A model generated the notes under the pieces. It was not told where the DNA came from. It did not search any database and worked only from the letters and a program-made list of their open reading frames with translations. This document shows, in pieces, positions 19,189 through 28,479 of a stretch of DNA of 64,000 nt. Position 1 is the stretch's first letter, and each line of letters begins with the position of its first letter. The translations under genes were made by a program, and so were the position numbers. Source of the DNA: Fervidicola ferrireducens (GTDB taxonomy: Bacteria; Bacillota; Thermosediminibacteria; Thermosediminibacterales; Thermosediminibacteraceae); contig NZ_LOED01000002.1 in NCBI RefSeq assembly GCF_001562425.1, positions 62,001 through 126,000 on the forward strand, in the 5' to 3' direction.

Positions 19189-19500
19189 CTACCTGAGTTC
19201 TACGGGTATGGTGGCTATTTTATAGGTTCGGCCTCCTAACTTTGCCCTGCCCACCATTATCAAAGCTTTGGACCATAGAGTACCAAGAGAAGACTCTGGA
19301 GGCCGCTCGGTCCAGAAAAAGCCATCTCCCTGCATGGAGCCGAACTTGCGGGTTTCGGCGTTCCAACCTGCTATATCCACCACGTTGAAGCAAGTACTTT
19401 AAAAGCTCCCTCTCTTCACTCCCCAAATATCGTAAAGTCTTTTTTAGGTTCTCTCGCCTCAGGAGGAAATAACCTGTAGCAATTGGCGCTCCAGCGTTAA
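19189..19500 (-). pseudogene. Possible gene remnant split by a frameshift
   Basis: Two adjacent minus-strand frames look protein-like and join with a one-base shift near 19383. The first includes YFLLRRENLKKTL and GSEERELLKYLLQR; the second includes VDIAGWNAETRKFG and GDGFFWTERPPES, ending ATIPVELR. I do not recognise the parent family. There is no credible start or ribosome site. The surroundings (19138-19662, 525 bp) hold no intact gene, so this is most likely debris of a lost gene. It may instead be chance coding-like sequence. Confidence 0.35.
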
Positions 19501-19568
19501 CGCCAGATTACTCCGCACAAAAACGCTGTCCTCGGACTCCCTTTTATTTTGGTTCCATACAGAGATTC

Positions 19569-19592
19569 TTGGTATATTATTTGGTATATTAT
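19569..19592. repeat. Two tandem copies of a 12-bp repeat
   Basis: TTGGTATATTAT occurs twice in perfect tandem (19569-19580 and 19581-19592), followed by ATATCAT. It lies in the gene-free gap next to the D-aminoacylase gene. No inverted partner or transposase is nearby. Confidence 0.8.
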
Positions 19593-19662
19593 ATCATAAA
19601 AAAACGCCTTTATGTCTTCCACATTGGGTTTGCTGATTTATCGTTCGTCAATCAGCCATCTT

Positions 19663-21255
19663 TCACCTTCTCCTCAACACCACCCCCGGCCTCTCTCCGG
19701 TGAATTGCTCATTCAAGATCACCGGTACACCGTTGACAAGCACGTGGACCATCCCTTTGGAGTAATGATGGGGGTCACCGTAGGCGGAGCTGTAATCTAT
19801 GTTCCAGTAATCGAACACCGCTATGTCGGCCTTAAATCCGGGCTTGAGCATCCCCCTGTCATGAAGGCCCAATTTCCAGGCAGGAAGGTAAGTCATCTTC
19901 TTTACCGCCTCTTCCAGCGAAAGGAGATTTTCTTCGCGGACGTAAGAGGAAATTACTTTTGTGAAAGCCATATAGCCCCGGGGATGGGGTTTGCCCTCGC
20001 CGAACTCTAATATCTCCGAATCGCTGCAGACCATAGAAAGGTCATGTTTTATTATGTAGCGGACGTCATCCTCGCTCATCCCTCCTGCTAAAACATAAAT
20101 ATCCCTGTCTTTTTCCAAAAGGTGGAATATAGTGTCGTAAGGGTCCATCTCTAAAATTTTGGATATTTCGGCGATAGACTTTCCTTCGAATTCCTTAAAT
20201 TTTTCCGAGGAAGAAATAATCAACCCATCAAAACCAGCATCCAGTATGATGTTTTCAAAATCGTCGCTGGGCCTTGAAAGTTCGGACCTTAACCTCTCCC
20301 GCACATCTTTTTTTGCTATCTGTTCTTCAAAGGCCTGTCCCCTTATCCAGCTTGGCAAGCAGTCGTAAAGTCCCGTGTTAGCGAAGGTACACGGATAAAC
20401 GTCGCAAGTGACCTCCACTCCCCGGCGGCGGTAATACTGCATGAGGTCTAGGGTTGTTTTTACAAGGCCCCAGTTCCTTTTGCCGGAAGCCTTGTGATGG
20501 GAGATTTGCACCCTAACGCCGGTCTTTTTGCCCACTTCTATGGCTTCCATTACCGCATCGACAAGTAAGTCCGATTCATTCCTTATGTGGGTTGCGTATA
20601 TACCCCGATATTCTTTCACTACCGAACATAGCTCTGCAATCTCGTTCGTATCGGCGAAAATGCCGGGGTCATATATAAGGCCGGTGCTCATGCCGAAGGC
20701 CCCACTTTCCATGGCTTCTGAAAGAACCCTTTTCATTTCATCCATTTCCTCTTTCGAGGGTTTTAAATTTTCCAAGCCCAAAACCGCTCCTCTGATATTG
20801 CCGTGTCCTACCAGATTTGCTATATTCACGGCCTTTGGATATTTGTCCAAAATTTTCAGGTAAGCGCCGAAAGGCATGTTATCGCTTTCCATTTCGAAAG
20901 GTAAATTCTTACCGAACACCTTTTCGAACATGCGGCGGTTTTTGGGCGTAAGCGGCGCCCCGCTGTATCCACAGTTCCCGACAACCAGCGTGGTAACGCC
21001 CTGACTCAGGTAATTTGGGGCATCGGGCAGTAAGATGACCGAAAAATCGCTGTGGTTGTGTATGTCGATAAAACCCGGCGCTGCAATAAGGCCGGTGCAA
21101 TCCAGCTCCTTTTCGCCGCTTCCTTCAGCCTTGCCAACCAAGACAATTGTATCCCCTTTGATGCCGATGTCGCCGTAAAATGCCGGCGCACCTGTGCCGT
21201 CAACGATCTTCAGGTTTTTTAAAAGTATGTCGTAGGTCTTCTTCAATCCGGTCAT
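19663..21255 (-). CDS. N-acyl-D-amino-acid deacylase (D-aminoacylase) family
   Basis: Amidohydrolase that removes acyl groups from N-acyl-D-amino acids. The 530-residue product has the HxH metal site in APGFIDIHNHSDF, the family Cys in VVGNCGYSG, later ligands in YATHIRNES and VQISHHK, and the catalytic Asp in MVCSDSEI. HPRGYMAF and the closing LKPGFKADIAVFD strand follow. The length fits the D-aminoacylase/dihydroorotase-like family. It is the last gene of a peptide-ABC operon, 42 bp after the second ATPase, which suggests it acts on imported D-residue peptides or acyl-amino acids. Exact substrate unknown. Confidence 0.88.
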   Translation of the reverse strand: MTGLKKTYDILLKNLKIVDGTGAPAFYGDIGIKGDTIVLVGKAEGSGEKELDCTGLIAAPGFIDIHNHSDFSVILLPDAPNYLSQGVTTLVVGNCGYSGAPLTPKNRRMFEKVFGKNLPFEMESDNMPFGAYLKILDKYPKAVNIANLVGHGNIRGAVLGLENLKPSKEEMDEMKRVLSEAMESGAFGMSTGLIYDPGIFADTNEIAELCSVVKEYRGIYATHIRNESDLLVDAVMEAIEVGKKTGVRVQISHHKASGKRNWGLVKTTLDLMQYYRRRGVEVTCDVYPCTFANTGLYDCLPSWIRGQAFEEQIAKKDVRERLRSELSRPSDDFENIILDAGFDGLIISSSEKFKEFEGKSIAEISKILEMDPYDTIFHLLEKDRDIYVLAGGMSEDDVRYIIKHDLSMVCSDSEILEFGEGKPHPRGYMAFTKVISSYVREENLLSLEEAVKKMTYLPAWKLGLHDRGMLKPGFKADIAVFDYWNIDYSSAYGDPHHYSKGMVHVLVNGVPVILNEQFTGERPGVVLRRR

Positions 21256-21297
21256 ACAATTTTCTCCCTTCTTAGTGATCTTTCAATTTTTTTATCA

Positions 21298-22299
21298 TCA
21301 CCATCTTACAATCCCCGAAAAATCCAGTTCTCCCGCCCTGTGGCAAGCCACAAAATGGTCGGTTTTAACCTCCCGGAGTTCCGGAATTTCCTCCCGGCAT
21401 ATCTTTTCGGCATACGGACATCTCGGATAGAGGCGACACCCCGGCGGCGGGTTTATAAGGCTGGGTGGGTCTCCCGAAAGCAGAAGTTTTTTCCGGCTTC
21501 TGCCTCTAGGAGAAAGGCTGGGAGCTGAAGATAAAAGTCCAGCCGTGTATGGATGAAGGGGACTGCTGTAAATTTCGTCAACTTGAGCTATTTCCACAAT
21601 CTTTCCCAGGTACATCACGCCAATTCGGTCGCTAACATATCTCACCACCGAAAGGTTATGCGTTATGAAAAGATAAGTGAGGTTATACCTTTCCTGAATT
21701 TCCAGCAATATGTTCAATATCTGAGCTTGTACCGATACATCCAGCGCTGAAGTGGGCTCATCGAGGACCATAAATTCCGGCTTTAAAACTAAAGCCCTCG
21801 CTATGCTCGCCCGCTGCTGCTGCCCTCCCGAAAGTTGATGCGGATAGCGGTTAAGAAGTTCCTTGCCCAGGGCCACTTTTTCAATAGTATCTTCCACTAT
21901 CGCCTTGATTTCAGATTTTTTATATCCGTAAATTTCCAATGGCCGCTTAATGGAATCCAAAATAGTGGCCCTGGGATTTAAGGATGCGGCGGGGTCCTGA
22001 AAAACCATGCTCATCCGGCGCCTTATGTCTTTTAATTCTTTTCCTTTTGCTTTAAAAATATCCTTTCCCTTGAAAAAAATGGTGTTTTCTGTAGGGTCGG
22101 TAAGCCTCATCACAAGTCTTGCCACGGTCGTCTTACCGCTTCCGCTTTCGCCTACAAGCCCGAACGTCTCTCCCCTTTTTATTTCAAAACTCACGCCGTC
22201 CACTGCCCTAATTTGATATAAATGCTTTTTAAAAAGGCCTTTCGTTACGTTAAAAAATTTTTTTACGTTGTCAATTACAACGATTGTTTCCATATTCAT
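21298..22299 (-). CDS. Oligopeptide/dipeptide ABC transporter ATPase (OppF/DppF type)
   Basis: Cytosolic ATPase subunit of a peptide importer. The 333-residue product shows Walker A GESGSGKTT, signature LSGGQQQR, Walker B FMVLDEPTSALD and a switch His in FITHNL. The peptide-transporter C-terminal region has Cys-rich GCRLYPRCPYAEKIC, which in this family can bind an iron-sulfur cluster. The ATG overlaps the stop of the preceding ATPase gene (about 4 bp), so translation is coupled. Confidence 0.93.
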   Translation of the reverse strand: MNMETIVVIDNVKKFFNVTKGLFKKHLYQIRAVDGVSFEIKRGETFGLVGESGSGKTTVARLVMRLTDPTENTIFFKGKDIFKAKGKELKDIRRRMSMVFQDPAASLNPRATILDSIKRPLEIYGYKKSEIKAIVEDTIEKVALGKELLNRYPHQLSGGQQQRASIARALVLKPEFMVLDEPTSALDVSVQAQILNILLEIQERYNLTYLFITHNLSVVRYVSDRIGVMYLGKIVEIAQVDEIYSSPLHPYTAGLLSSAPSLSPRGRSRKKLLLSGDPPSLINPPPGCRLYPRCPYAEKICREEIPELREVKTDHFVACHRAGELDFSGIVRW

Positions 22300-23258
22300 C
22301 CCTCCCGGTGGCAGAGGAAAAAATGTCCTTCACCTGCTTTTTTCAGCTGTGGCGCTATCTTCGAACATATCTCCATAGATTTCGGACATCGCGGATGAAA
22401 ACTGCACCCTGCGGGCAGTTCGTATAAATTAGGAACACTGCCCGGAATGGTTTTCAGTCGACCCTGTTTTTTGGTTATTTTAGGGAGAGCTTCCATCAAG
22501 AGTTGGGTGTAAGGATGGCGGGGTTTTTCAAAAATTTGTAAGACACTTCCTATCTCCACAATTTTCCCGGCATACATAACGGCCACCCTGTCGGCTAACT
22601 CCGCCACAATCCCGAAGTCATGGGTGATTACGAGGATGGAAGTGCCAAAAGTATCTTTTAAGTCTTTTATTATTTCCAGTATTTGCGCCTGAATCGTGAC
22701 ATCGAGGGCGGTCGTCGGTTCGTCAGCGATGAGAAGTTTGGGGTTTCTAGAAAGCATCATGGCAATCATTACTCTCTGGCGCATACCGCCGCTTAATTCA
22801 TGAGGATAGCTTCGGACCCTCTCGGCGGGGTCCGGAATCTTGACGTCTTTAAAAATTTCAACAACTTTTTTCCAGGCCTCATCCCGCGGCACCCTGTCGA
22901 GAAGCACGGCCTCCGAAACCTGTATTCCCACAGGGTAGACGGGGTTCAACGAATCTAGGGGGTTTTGAAAAATCATGCCGATTTCCTTACCCCTGACGGA
23001 AGACATTTCTTTTTCCTTCAACTTTACAAGATCCTTTCCCCGAAAAATTATTTGGCCGCCGGTTATCGTGCAATTTTTAGGGACAAGCCTCATTATGCTC
23101 ATAGCCGTCGTTGATTTGCCGCACCCGGATTCTCCTACAAGGGCGAAAATCTCGCCCTCTTTCACGTCAAAACTCACATCGTCGACTGCCTGTACAGTTC
23201 CGCTTGTGGTTTTGAATACAACGGACAAGTTCTTCACCGAAAGAAGCGCGTCTTCCAC
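22296..23258 (-). CDS. Oligopeptide/dipeptide ABC transporter ATPase (OppD/DppD type)
   Basis: Second ATPase of the importer, pairing with the OppF-type subunit. The 320-residue product shows Walker A GESGCGKST, signature LSGGMRQR, Walker B LLIADEPTTALD and ITHDFG. The C-terminal family tail carries GCSFHPRCPKSMEICS. It lies 20 bp downstream of the permease gene in the same operon. Confidence 0.93.
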   Translation of the reverse strand: MEDALLSVKNLSVVFKTTSGTVQAVDDVSFDVKEGEIFALVGESGCGKSTTAMSIMRLVPKNCTITGGQIIFRGKDLVKLKEKEMSSVRGKEIGMIFQNPLDSLNPVYPVGIQVSEAVLLDRVPRDEAWKKVVEIFKDVKIPDPAERVRSYPHELSGGMRQRVMIAMMLSRNPKLLIADEPTTALDVTIQAQILEIIKDLKDTFGTSILVITHDFGIVAELADRVAVMYAGKIVEIGSVLQIFEKPRHPYTQLLMEALPKITKKQGRLKTIPGSVPNLYELPAGCSFHPRCPKSMEICSKIAPQLKKAGEGHFFLCHREG

Positions 23259-23278
23259 CTTCGTTCCTCCTTTTTTTG

Positions 23279-24115
23279 CTACAATTTCAGCCTCGGGTCG
23301 AGGATTTCTCTAAGGCCTTCACCTAAAAGATTGAAACCCAGGACCGTATAGACCAAGGCGATGCCGGGGAAAATGGAAATCCACGGAGCCTGCCTAATAT
23401 AGTTCTTCCCTTCCGAAAGGATTAGGCCCCAGTCGGGAGAAGGCGGCTGGGCTCCGAGTCCCAGGAAACCAAGGGAAGTTGTGGAGAGAATCGCCTGGGG
23501 CAAGGAAAGCGTGGAGAGCACTATAATGGGCGAGAGCACGTTTGGAAGGATATACCGCAGTATTATGTTCAAATCTCCTTCGCCGAATGCCCGCGCCGCT
23601 TCCACAAAAGGCATATTTTTCAGCGCCTGAGTCTTCGCCCTCACGATTCGCGCAAACTGCGCCCAGCTGACCGCCGCTATGGCGATGACTACGTTTATCA
23701 AACTGGGCCCCAGCATCGTTACGATTGCCAAGGCCATTACAAGAGGAGGCAGAGCCCACGTAAGGTCGGTTACGAACATAACGATTTTGTCAAATTTTTT
23801 TCCGTAATAACCCGCAAGAAGTCCCAAAGTTACTCCGATTAAACTTTCGACCAGGACCACCACAAGGCCTACGCCCAATGCTATCCTGGTGCCGTAAATA
23901 ACCCGGCTGAAAACGCACCGCCCGTACTGGTCGGTTCCGAAGGGAAACTGGGGCTGAGGAGCCCTCAAAGCCAACGAGACGTTCATCTCGTCGTAAGGGT
24001 GCGGTGCTATGGCATCAGCGAAAACTGCGACAACGGCCACGGTAAAGAGAATTATCAGCCCTGCCAGAAATACTTTGTTTCTTGTCAGCACTTTTACATC
24101 AAATTTCGCTCCCAT
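23279..24115 (-). CDS. Peptide ABC transporter permease (OppC/DppC type)
   Basis: Inner-membrane permease. The 278-residue product has the N-terminal hydrophobic segment (VFLAGLIILFTVAVVAVFADAI) and the PHPYDEMN and PFGTDQYGRCVFSRVIYG segments typical of DppC. A five-helix permease domain holds the EAA loop EAARAFGEGDLNIILRYILPN. Its start overlaps the stop of the DppB-type gene by one base. Confidence 0.93.
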   Translation of the reverse strand: MGAKFDVKVLTRNKVFLAGLIILFTVAVVAVFADAIAPHPYDEMNVSLALRAPQPQFPFGTDQYGRCVFSRVIYGTRIALGVGLVVVLVESLIGVTLGLLAGYYGKKFDKIVMFVTDLTWALPPLVMALAIVTMLGPSLINVVIAIAAVSWAQFARIVRAKTQALKNMPFVEAARAFGEGDLNIILRYILPNVLSPIIVLSTLSLPQAILSTTSLGFLGLGAQPPSPDWGLILSEGKNYIRQAPWISIFPGIALVYTVLGFNLLGEGLREILDPRLKL

Positions 24116-25059
24116 CAGCTTTCCCCCCTTATTTCCGCACGGATTCGCGGGTCAAGGCAGGCAGTTATGATATCTCCGGCAATGTTTGAAACCACCGTCA
24201 AAATCGCGATGATAAAAATTATTCCCTGGACTACCGGAAAATCCTGGGAAGATATGGCCGTCCACAATAGCCTTCCCATCCCCGGCCAGGAAAAAATTGT
24301 TTCGATGATTACTGCACCGCCAACAGTCCACGGGAGGTAAAGAAAGAACATGAGCGTAACAGGAATAAGCGCGTTTCTGAGCACGTGAAAAATAAGTACT
24401 CTTTTTTCGCTCAATCCTTTAGCGTAGGCGGTGGACACATATTTTTCGCGCAGGACTTCCAGTACCTCGGAACGGGTAAGCCTCAGCGTGCTTGCCAAAT
24501 TGGGCAGCGTCGCAGTCATCAAAGGCAAAATCAGAGAGCTCAAACCGTCGTAACCGGACACTGGCAGGAGTTTTAATTTCAAGCTAAAAATTAGGATCAA
24601 AAGTATCCCCAACCAGAAAGAGGGTATCGACCAAAAGATTATGGTGGATACCACCACCATGCTGTCAAAAATGCTGTGTTCTTTATACGCTGCCATCAGC
24701 CCGAGGGGTATGGCTATGATGTACTGGAAAATCAAAGAACCGCCGGCAAGAAGAAGGGTGTAAGGCAGTCTTGCCTTGATCAAGGTGATGACTTTCTGTC
24801 CCGTGGTGATGGAAGTGCCGAAATCCCCCTGCAAAATATGAAAAAGCCAGTAGAAATACTGGACGTAAACAGGTTTATCAAGCCCCCAGTGCTTTTTAAG
24901 TTCCGCTATCTTTTCAGGCGGTATCCTGGGATTGGAAATTAGCTGGATGGGATCTCCCGGCATGAGCTGCATGATGCAGAACAAAACTACCGTTACGACA
25001 AAAACAACGAATGCGCCGATTATTAGTTTCCTTACGGCATATTCCAACAAGTCGCTCAC
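24115..25059 (-). CDS. Peptide ABC transporter permease (OppB/DppB type)
   Basis: Inner-membrane permease partner. The 314-residue product starts with a membrane helix and the DppB hallmark FCIMQLMPGDPIQLI, then LGLDKPVYVQYFYWL-like and LQGDFGTSI segments. Six transmembrane helices and the EAA loop YVSTAYAKGLSEKRVLIFHVLRNALIP follow. It overlaps the stop of the broken hydrolase gene by 4 bp, which suggests it was translationally coupled to it. Confidence 0.93.
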   Translation of the reverse strand: MSDLLEYAVRKLIIGAFVVFVVTVVLFCIMQLMPGDPIQLISNPRIPPEKIAELKKHWGLDKPVYVQYFYWLFHILQGDFGTSITTGQKVITLIKARLPYTLLLAGGSLIFQYIIAIPLGLMAAYKEHSIFDSMVVVSTIIFWSIPSFWLGILLILIFSLKLKLLPVSGYDGLSSLILPLMTATLPNLASTLRLTRSEVLEVLREKYVSTAYAKGLSEKRVLIFHVLRNALIPVTLMFFLYLPWTVGGAVIIETIFSWPGMGRLLWTAISSQDFPVVQGIIFIIAILTVVSNIAGDIITACLDPRIRAEIRGES

Positions 25060-25710
25060 AGTATCTTCCTCCCCAACCCGGCAAAAACTACGTTTACTAT
25101 CCTGTCGAACAACTCATCCCGCTTAGGGCCCGCAAGGTCATAGCAATTCGTAAGCATGATGACGGCCACTCCTTCATCCACGAAGCGTGAAAAACGCGAA
25201 ACGTAACCTATGGTTCCACCGCTGTGCCATATTTCCTTAACGCCTGCTCTTTCTCCTATAAACCACCCAAAACCGTAGCCTGTGGAAGTTCCATCTCTCA
25301 GCACGTGAGGAGTAAAAGCTTCCTTCAAGGTCTCCTTTTTTACCAGCTTTTCCGTATAAAGGGCGTTGTGCCATTTGAACAGGTCTTCAACGGTAGATAT
25401 TATGTTGCCGTCCGCCCACCCCAAAGCCGCGGGGAAAATCGGGGAAAAACCGCCCTATAGCATCGTCGTAATCCAAAAGGCCCTTTTCCTTCAGCATCAT
25501 CACGGCCATCGCGGTAAACTGCTTTGTAATGGAAGCTATAATAAACGCCGTATCGGCGTCGATGGGAATTCCCTTTTCAATGTCCGCCATTCCGAAGCCT
25601 TTTTTGTAAACAACCTCGCCTCTTTGCCCTATTAACAAGGCCATGCCGGGGGTTTTTGAGGAAAAGTACTCCCCTGCTATTTCTTCGATTGCTTTTTCAT
25701 CGACTTTCAC
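25056..25710 (-). pseudogene. Serine beta-lactamase/D-aminopeptidase-like hydrolase, internally deleted and frameshifted
   Basis: The gene is in two pieces in different frames. The N-terminal piece (25710 to about 25410, GTG start overlapping the previous gene) has the catalytic SxxK in IIASITKQFTAM and runs to RFFPDFPR. The C-terminal piece (about 25424-25056) starts GWADGNIISTVEDLFKWHNAL and has the third motif WHSGGTIGYVSRF. The usual middle part of about 100 residues with the catalytic Tyr (YxN) is missing at the junction near 25410-25440, and the frame changes there. The family includes beta-lactamases, D-Ala-D-Ala carboxypeptidases and D-aminopeptidases. In this operon a D-aminopeptidase ancestor fits well. 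As read, it should be inactive. Confidence 0.8.
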
Positions 25711-26672
25711 GATTTCACCTCGCTTATAAGCTTTTCTAATAGCTCCAGGTCCATGTTACCCCCAGAAATCACCACACCGACATTCCTGCCTTTGAAACGC
25801 TCGCAGTGCTCCATAAGGCACGCCACCCCCACCGCCGCCGACGGTTCCGCCAAAATCTTTTCCCGGTCGATAAGCTTTATCACGGCTTCTTTTATGGTTT
25901 TTTCGGCGACCAGCAGAATATCGTCTATGCACTCTTTCGCCATAATGTAGGGTATCTCCCCTACGCCGCCCACCAGAGCTTCGCAAATTGAAGGTTTACT
26001 CTGATATCTTTCGTATAGTCTACCGTCTCGTAACGATGCCAGCATGGCAGGACAGGCCTCGGTCTGCACTCCTACAACCTCAATTGCCGGTTTTAAGGCT
26101 TTGGCTATTATGCTTATCCCCGTTATCATTCCACCGCCACCGATGGGCACCACCAACGTATCAAGGGCGGCATTATCTTCCAGCATCTCAAGGCCTATCG
26201 TCCCCTGCCCCGCTATGACCGCCTCATCCGAACAGGGATCTATCCATATCCCCCCAAGCTCTTTTACTTTTTGTTTTGCCAGGCAAAAGGCCTCGTCGAA
26301 ATCCTTTCCCGCCACCACCAGTTTCGCCCCATACCTTTTTATCTTTTCTTTCTTGACGGCAGGAGTCACCTCCGGCACGTATACCGTGACATTATCGATT
26401 CCAAGAAGACCTGAAACGTAACTAACGGCCGCGCCGTGATTTCCTGAAGAAGCCGTAATTATCCCTTTTTGCCTCTCTTCCGGTGCAAGGGAAAGAATTT
26501 TATTGACCGCACCCCTTATTTTATAAGCCTTGACCTTCTGCTGGCACTCGAGTTTGAGGAAAACCTGCCCACCCGTAAGGTCGCTTAAAAAGTGGGATTT
26601 TTCAAAGGGTGTACGGTACACGTAATTTTTTATTCGCTCCCCTGCCAGAATTACGTCCTCGGGTCTTATCAT
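25707..26672 (-). CDS. PLP-dependent threonine/serine dehydratase-like enzyme
   Basis: A 321-residue fold-type II PLP enzyme. The PLP lysine is in KVKAYKIRGAV, the SSGNHG segment binds the substrate carboxylate, and GGGGMITG binds the PLP phosphate. There is no regulatory ACT domain, so it is a catabolic-type threonine/serine dehydratase or a serine/aspartate racemase relative (eukaryotic-type serine racemase belongs here). It lies between the binding-protein gene and the hydrolase remnant in the peptide operon. Deamination or racemisation of hydroxy-amino acids released from the imported peptides is the likely role, but specificity cannot be read. Confidence 0.87.
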   Translation of the reverse strand: MIRPEDVILAGERIKNYVYRTPFEKSHFLSDLTGGQVFLKLECQQKVKAYKIRGAVNKILSLAPEERQKGIITASSGNHGAAVSYVSGLLGIDNVTVYVPEVTPAVKKEKIKRYGAKLVVAGKDFDEAFCLAKQKVKELGGIWIDPCSDEAVIAGQGTIGLEMLEDNAALDTLVVPIGGGGMITGISIIAKALKPAIEVVGVQTEACPAMLASLRDGRLYERYQSKPSICEALVGGVGEIPYIMAKECIDDILLVAEKTIKEAVIKLIDREKILAEPSAAVGVACLMEHCERFKGRNVGVVISGGNMDLELLEKLISEVKS

Positions 26673-26733
26673 TTTTACACCAGCCCTTTTTTAGCATATC
26701 AGCAATAGGCCCTGCACCTTTTTGGCGCAATGC

Positions 26734-28308
26734 TCAATCAATTTTATCGGCGTCGTTCAAAAATATCCTTCCGTCGATGCTAACCTTCACTCCTGTTACC
26801 GACTTACGAACGGCTATGTGTTGATATTCGGAAAAAAGAGGTACCACCGGCAATTCCGAGAGTATTTTTTCCTGTATTTCATTGTATTTGGCGGTTCTCT
26901 GATTCATGTCCATAATATACCGCGCATCTTCGAGCAATCTATCCCATTCCTTATTTATCCAGGGTGCTTTCGAACTGCTGCTGAAATTGTAGTACAGGAT
27001 ATCCGGGTCGTTCCACCAATATGACCGCATGGCAAGCTGAAAATCGTGGTCCTGGATGGCCTGCTTTATATACTTTGATTCATATTCCCTCAACTCCAGA
27101 TTTATTCCGATTTGTTTTAGCTGGGCCTGGATTACAGGGGCAGCCTGTTTAAGCATGGGAAAATCGAGCGCCACCATCATGGTAAGCGAAAGAGGTTTTC
27201 CGTTTTTCTCGAGAATTCCATCGCCATCCGTATCTTTATATCCGGCTTGAGCCAGCAGGTCTTTGGCCTTATCCTGATCGTAGCCGTACCTCGCCTTGAG
27301 CTCCATTTCCTTCTTTTCGTCGTAACAAAGATGGGCAGGCGATAGGAGTCCGTACTTGGGCAGAACAGCACCTTTTAGCACATCCTTTATCTCATCTTTG
27401 TTTATAGCAAGTGCAATGGCAGTCCTCACCTTTATATCGTTGAGAGGCTCGGCCTTGGTATTCATTGCAATGTAGCTTATGCCTGGCTGGAGGTACTTGA
27501 AAAGCTGAACGTCGCTGTTTTGTTCAAGCTCTTTAACGTTTTCAGCAGGAACGCTTATTATAATATCCGCATTTCCCGATTCTAGTTCGCTTATCCTCGT
27601 GAAGTCATCAGGCACGAACTTAACGGTTATTTTGTCAAATTTTATAGGACCTTTGTTTTCCACAAGAGGGCTGTAAGTCCTGTAATTTTCATTTTTCTTC
27701 AGGGTGATGTAGGAACCCTGAACCCATTCCTGCACCGTTGCAGGCCCGCTGCCTTCCGCGTTCCTGTTAAAAGCCTGATCGCCAATCTCTTTTGCCTTTT
27801 TTGCATTTACCGTTCCTCCGTATGTACTCGTCAGCACCGGCCACAAATAAGCAGCGGATTTTTCCAGTTTTAAAACCAGCGTTTCAGGATCTTTTACGAT
27901 AATCTCCTTTATAGGGGCCAAGTCCTCCGCATAAGGGCTTATCTTCCTGTACCTTTCCAAGGAATTCTTGATATCTTCTGCCTTTAGGGGACTTCCATCG
28001 GAAAAAGCCGCATCTTTCGGAAGTCTAAAGGTGAGCTCGGTCCCGTCCTGCGATATTTCAAAAGAAGATGCACCCTCTGGCACGAGATTTTTCAGTTCCA
28101 TATCGAAGGACACTAGGGGCTGAAAAAGAAGGCTGTGAACTATGTTTTCCCACTTTACCTGCTGGATATCGGTGCCTTCGATTTCTTCAGGGATTGCTAT
28201 GACCAGTTCCTTTTCCTCGTTGACATTTGCAGTGCCTTCGCTTCCCCCGCACCCTGTCAGCGTAAGCAAAAATACCAGTAGAGTCGTCAAAGCAAGCAAT
28301 CTTTTCAC
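26734..28308 (-). CDS. Peptide-binding lipoprotein of the ABC transporter (SBP family 5)
   Basis: Extracellular substrate-binding lipoprotein that feeds the importer. The start is GTG at 28308 with GAGGAG six bases upstream. A longer frame from 28416 has no signal at its end and is rejected. The product (524 residues) has a signal peptide KRLLALTTLLVFLLTLTGC with lipobox LTGC. A family-5 binding domain follows, with LTFRLPKDAAFSDGSPLKAEDI and the closing half AVALAINKDEI-like block (RTAIALAINKDEIKDVL). First gene of the operon, with a strong promoter and a possible operator upstream. Confidence 0.92.
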   Translation of the reverse strand: MKRLLALTTLLVFLLTLTGCGGSEGTANVNEEKELVIAIPEEIEGTDIQQVKWENIVHSLLFQPLVSFDMELKNLVPEGASSFEISQDGTELTFRLPKDAAFSDGSPLKAEDIKNSLERYRKISPYAEDLAPIKEIIVKDPETLVLKLEKSAAYLWPVLTSTYGGTVNAKKAKEIGDQAFNRNAEGSGPATVQEWVQGSYITLKKNENYRTYSPLVENKGPIKFDKITVKFVPDDFTRISELESGNADIIISVPAENVKELEQNSDVQLFKYLQPGISYIAMNTKAEPLNDIKVRTAIALAINKDEIKDVLKGAVLPKYGLLSPAHLCYDEKKEMELKARYGYDQDKAKDLLAQAGYKDTDGDGILEKNGKPLSLTMMVALDFPMLKQAAPVIQAQLKQIGINLELREYESKYIKQAIQDHDFQLAMRSYWWNDPDILYYNFSSSSKAPWINKEWDRLLEDARYIMDMNQRTAKYNEIQEKILSELPVVPLFSEYQHIAVRKSVTGVKVSIDGRIFLNDADKID

Positions 28309-28450
28309 AGAGCTCTCCTCCTTATTATTCTCATTTATTATCAGGCCATCTAAAGAGGGTTTTGTCGGGTGTACAGGCCTCTCTCGTTGCTGAGATTTAC
28401 CATTATGTATAATCATTCGTCATTTTGTATATTCTAGATTGTTGCGTATA

Positions 28451-28479
28451 ATTATAATATATATTGTATAATATTGCAA
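28451..28479 (-). promoter_or_regulatory. Predicted sigma-A promoter of the peptide/D-amino-acid operon
   Basis: On the minus strand TTGCAA (28479-28474), 17 bp, TATAAT (28456-28451). It lies about 140 bp upstream of the binding-protein start and leaves an untranslated leader of roughly 130 bases in which I saw no clear riboswitch. Confidence 0.75.
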
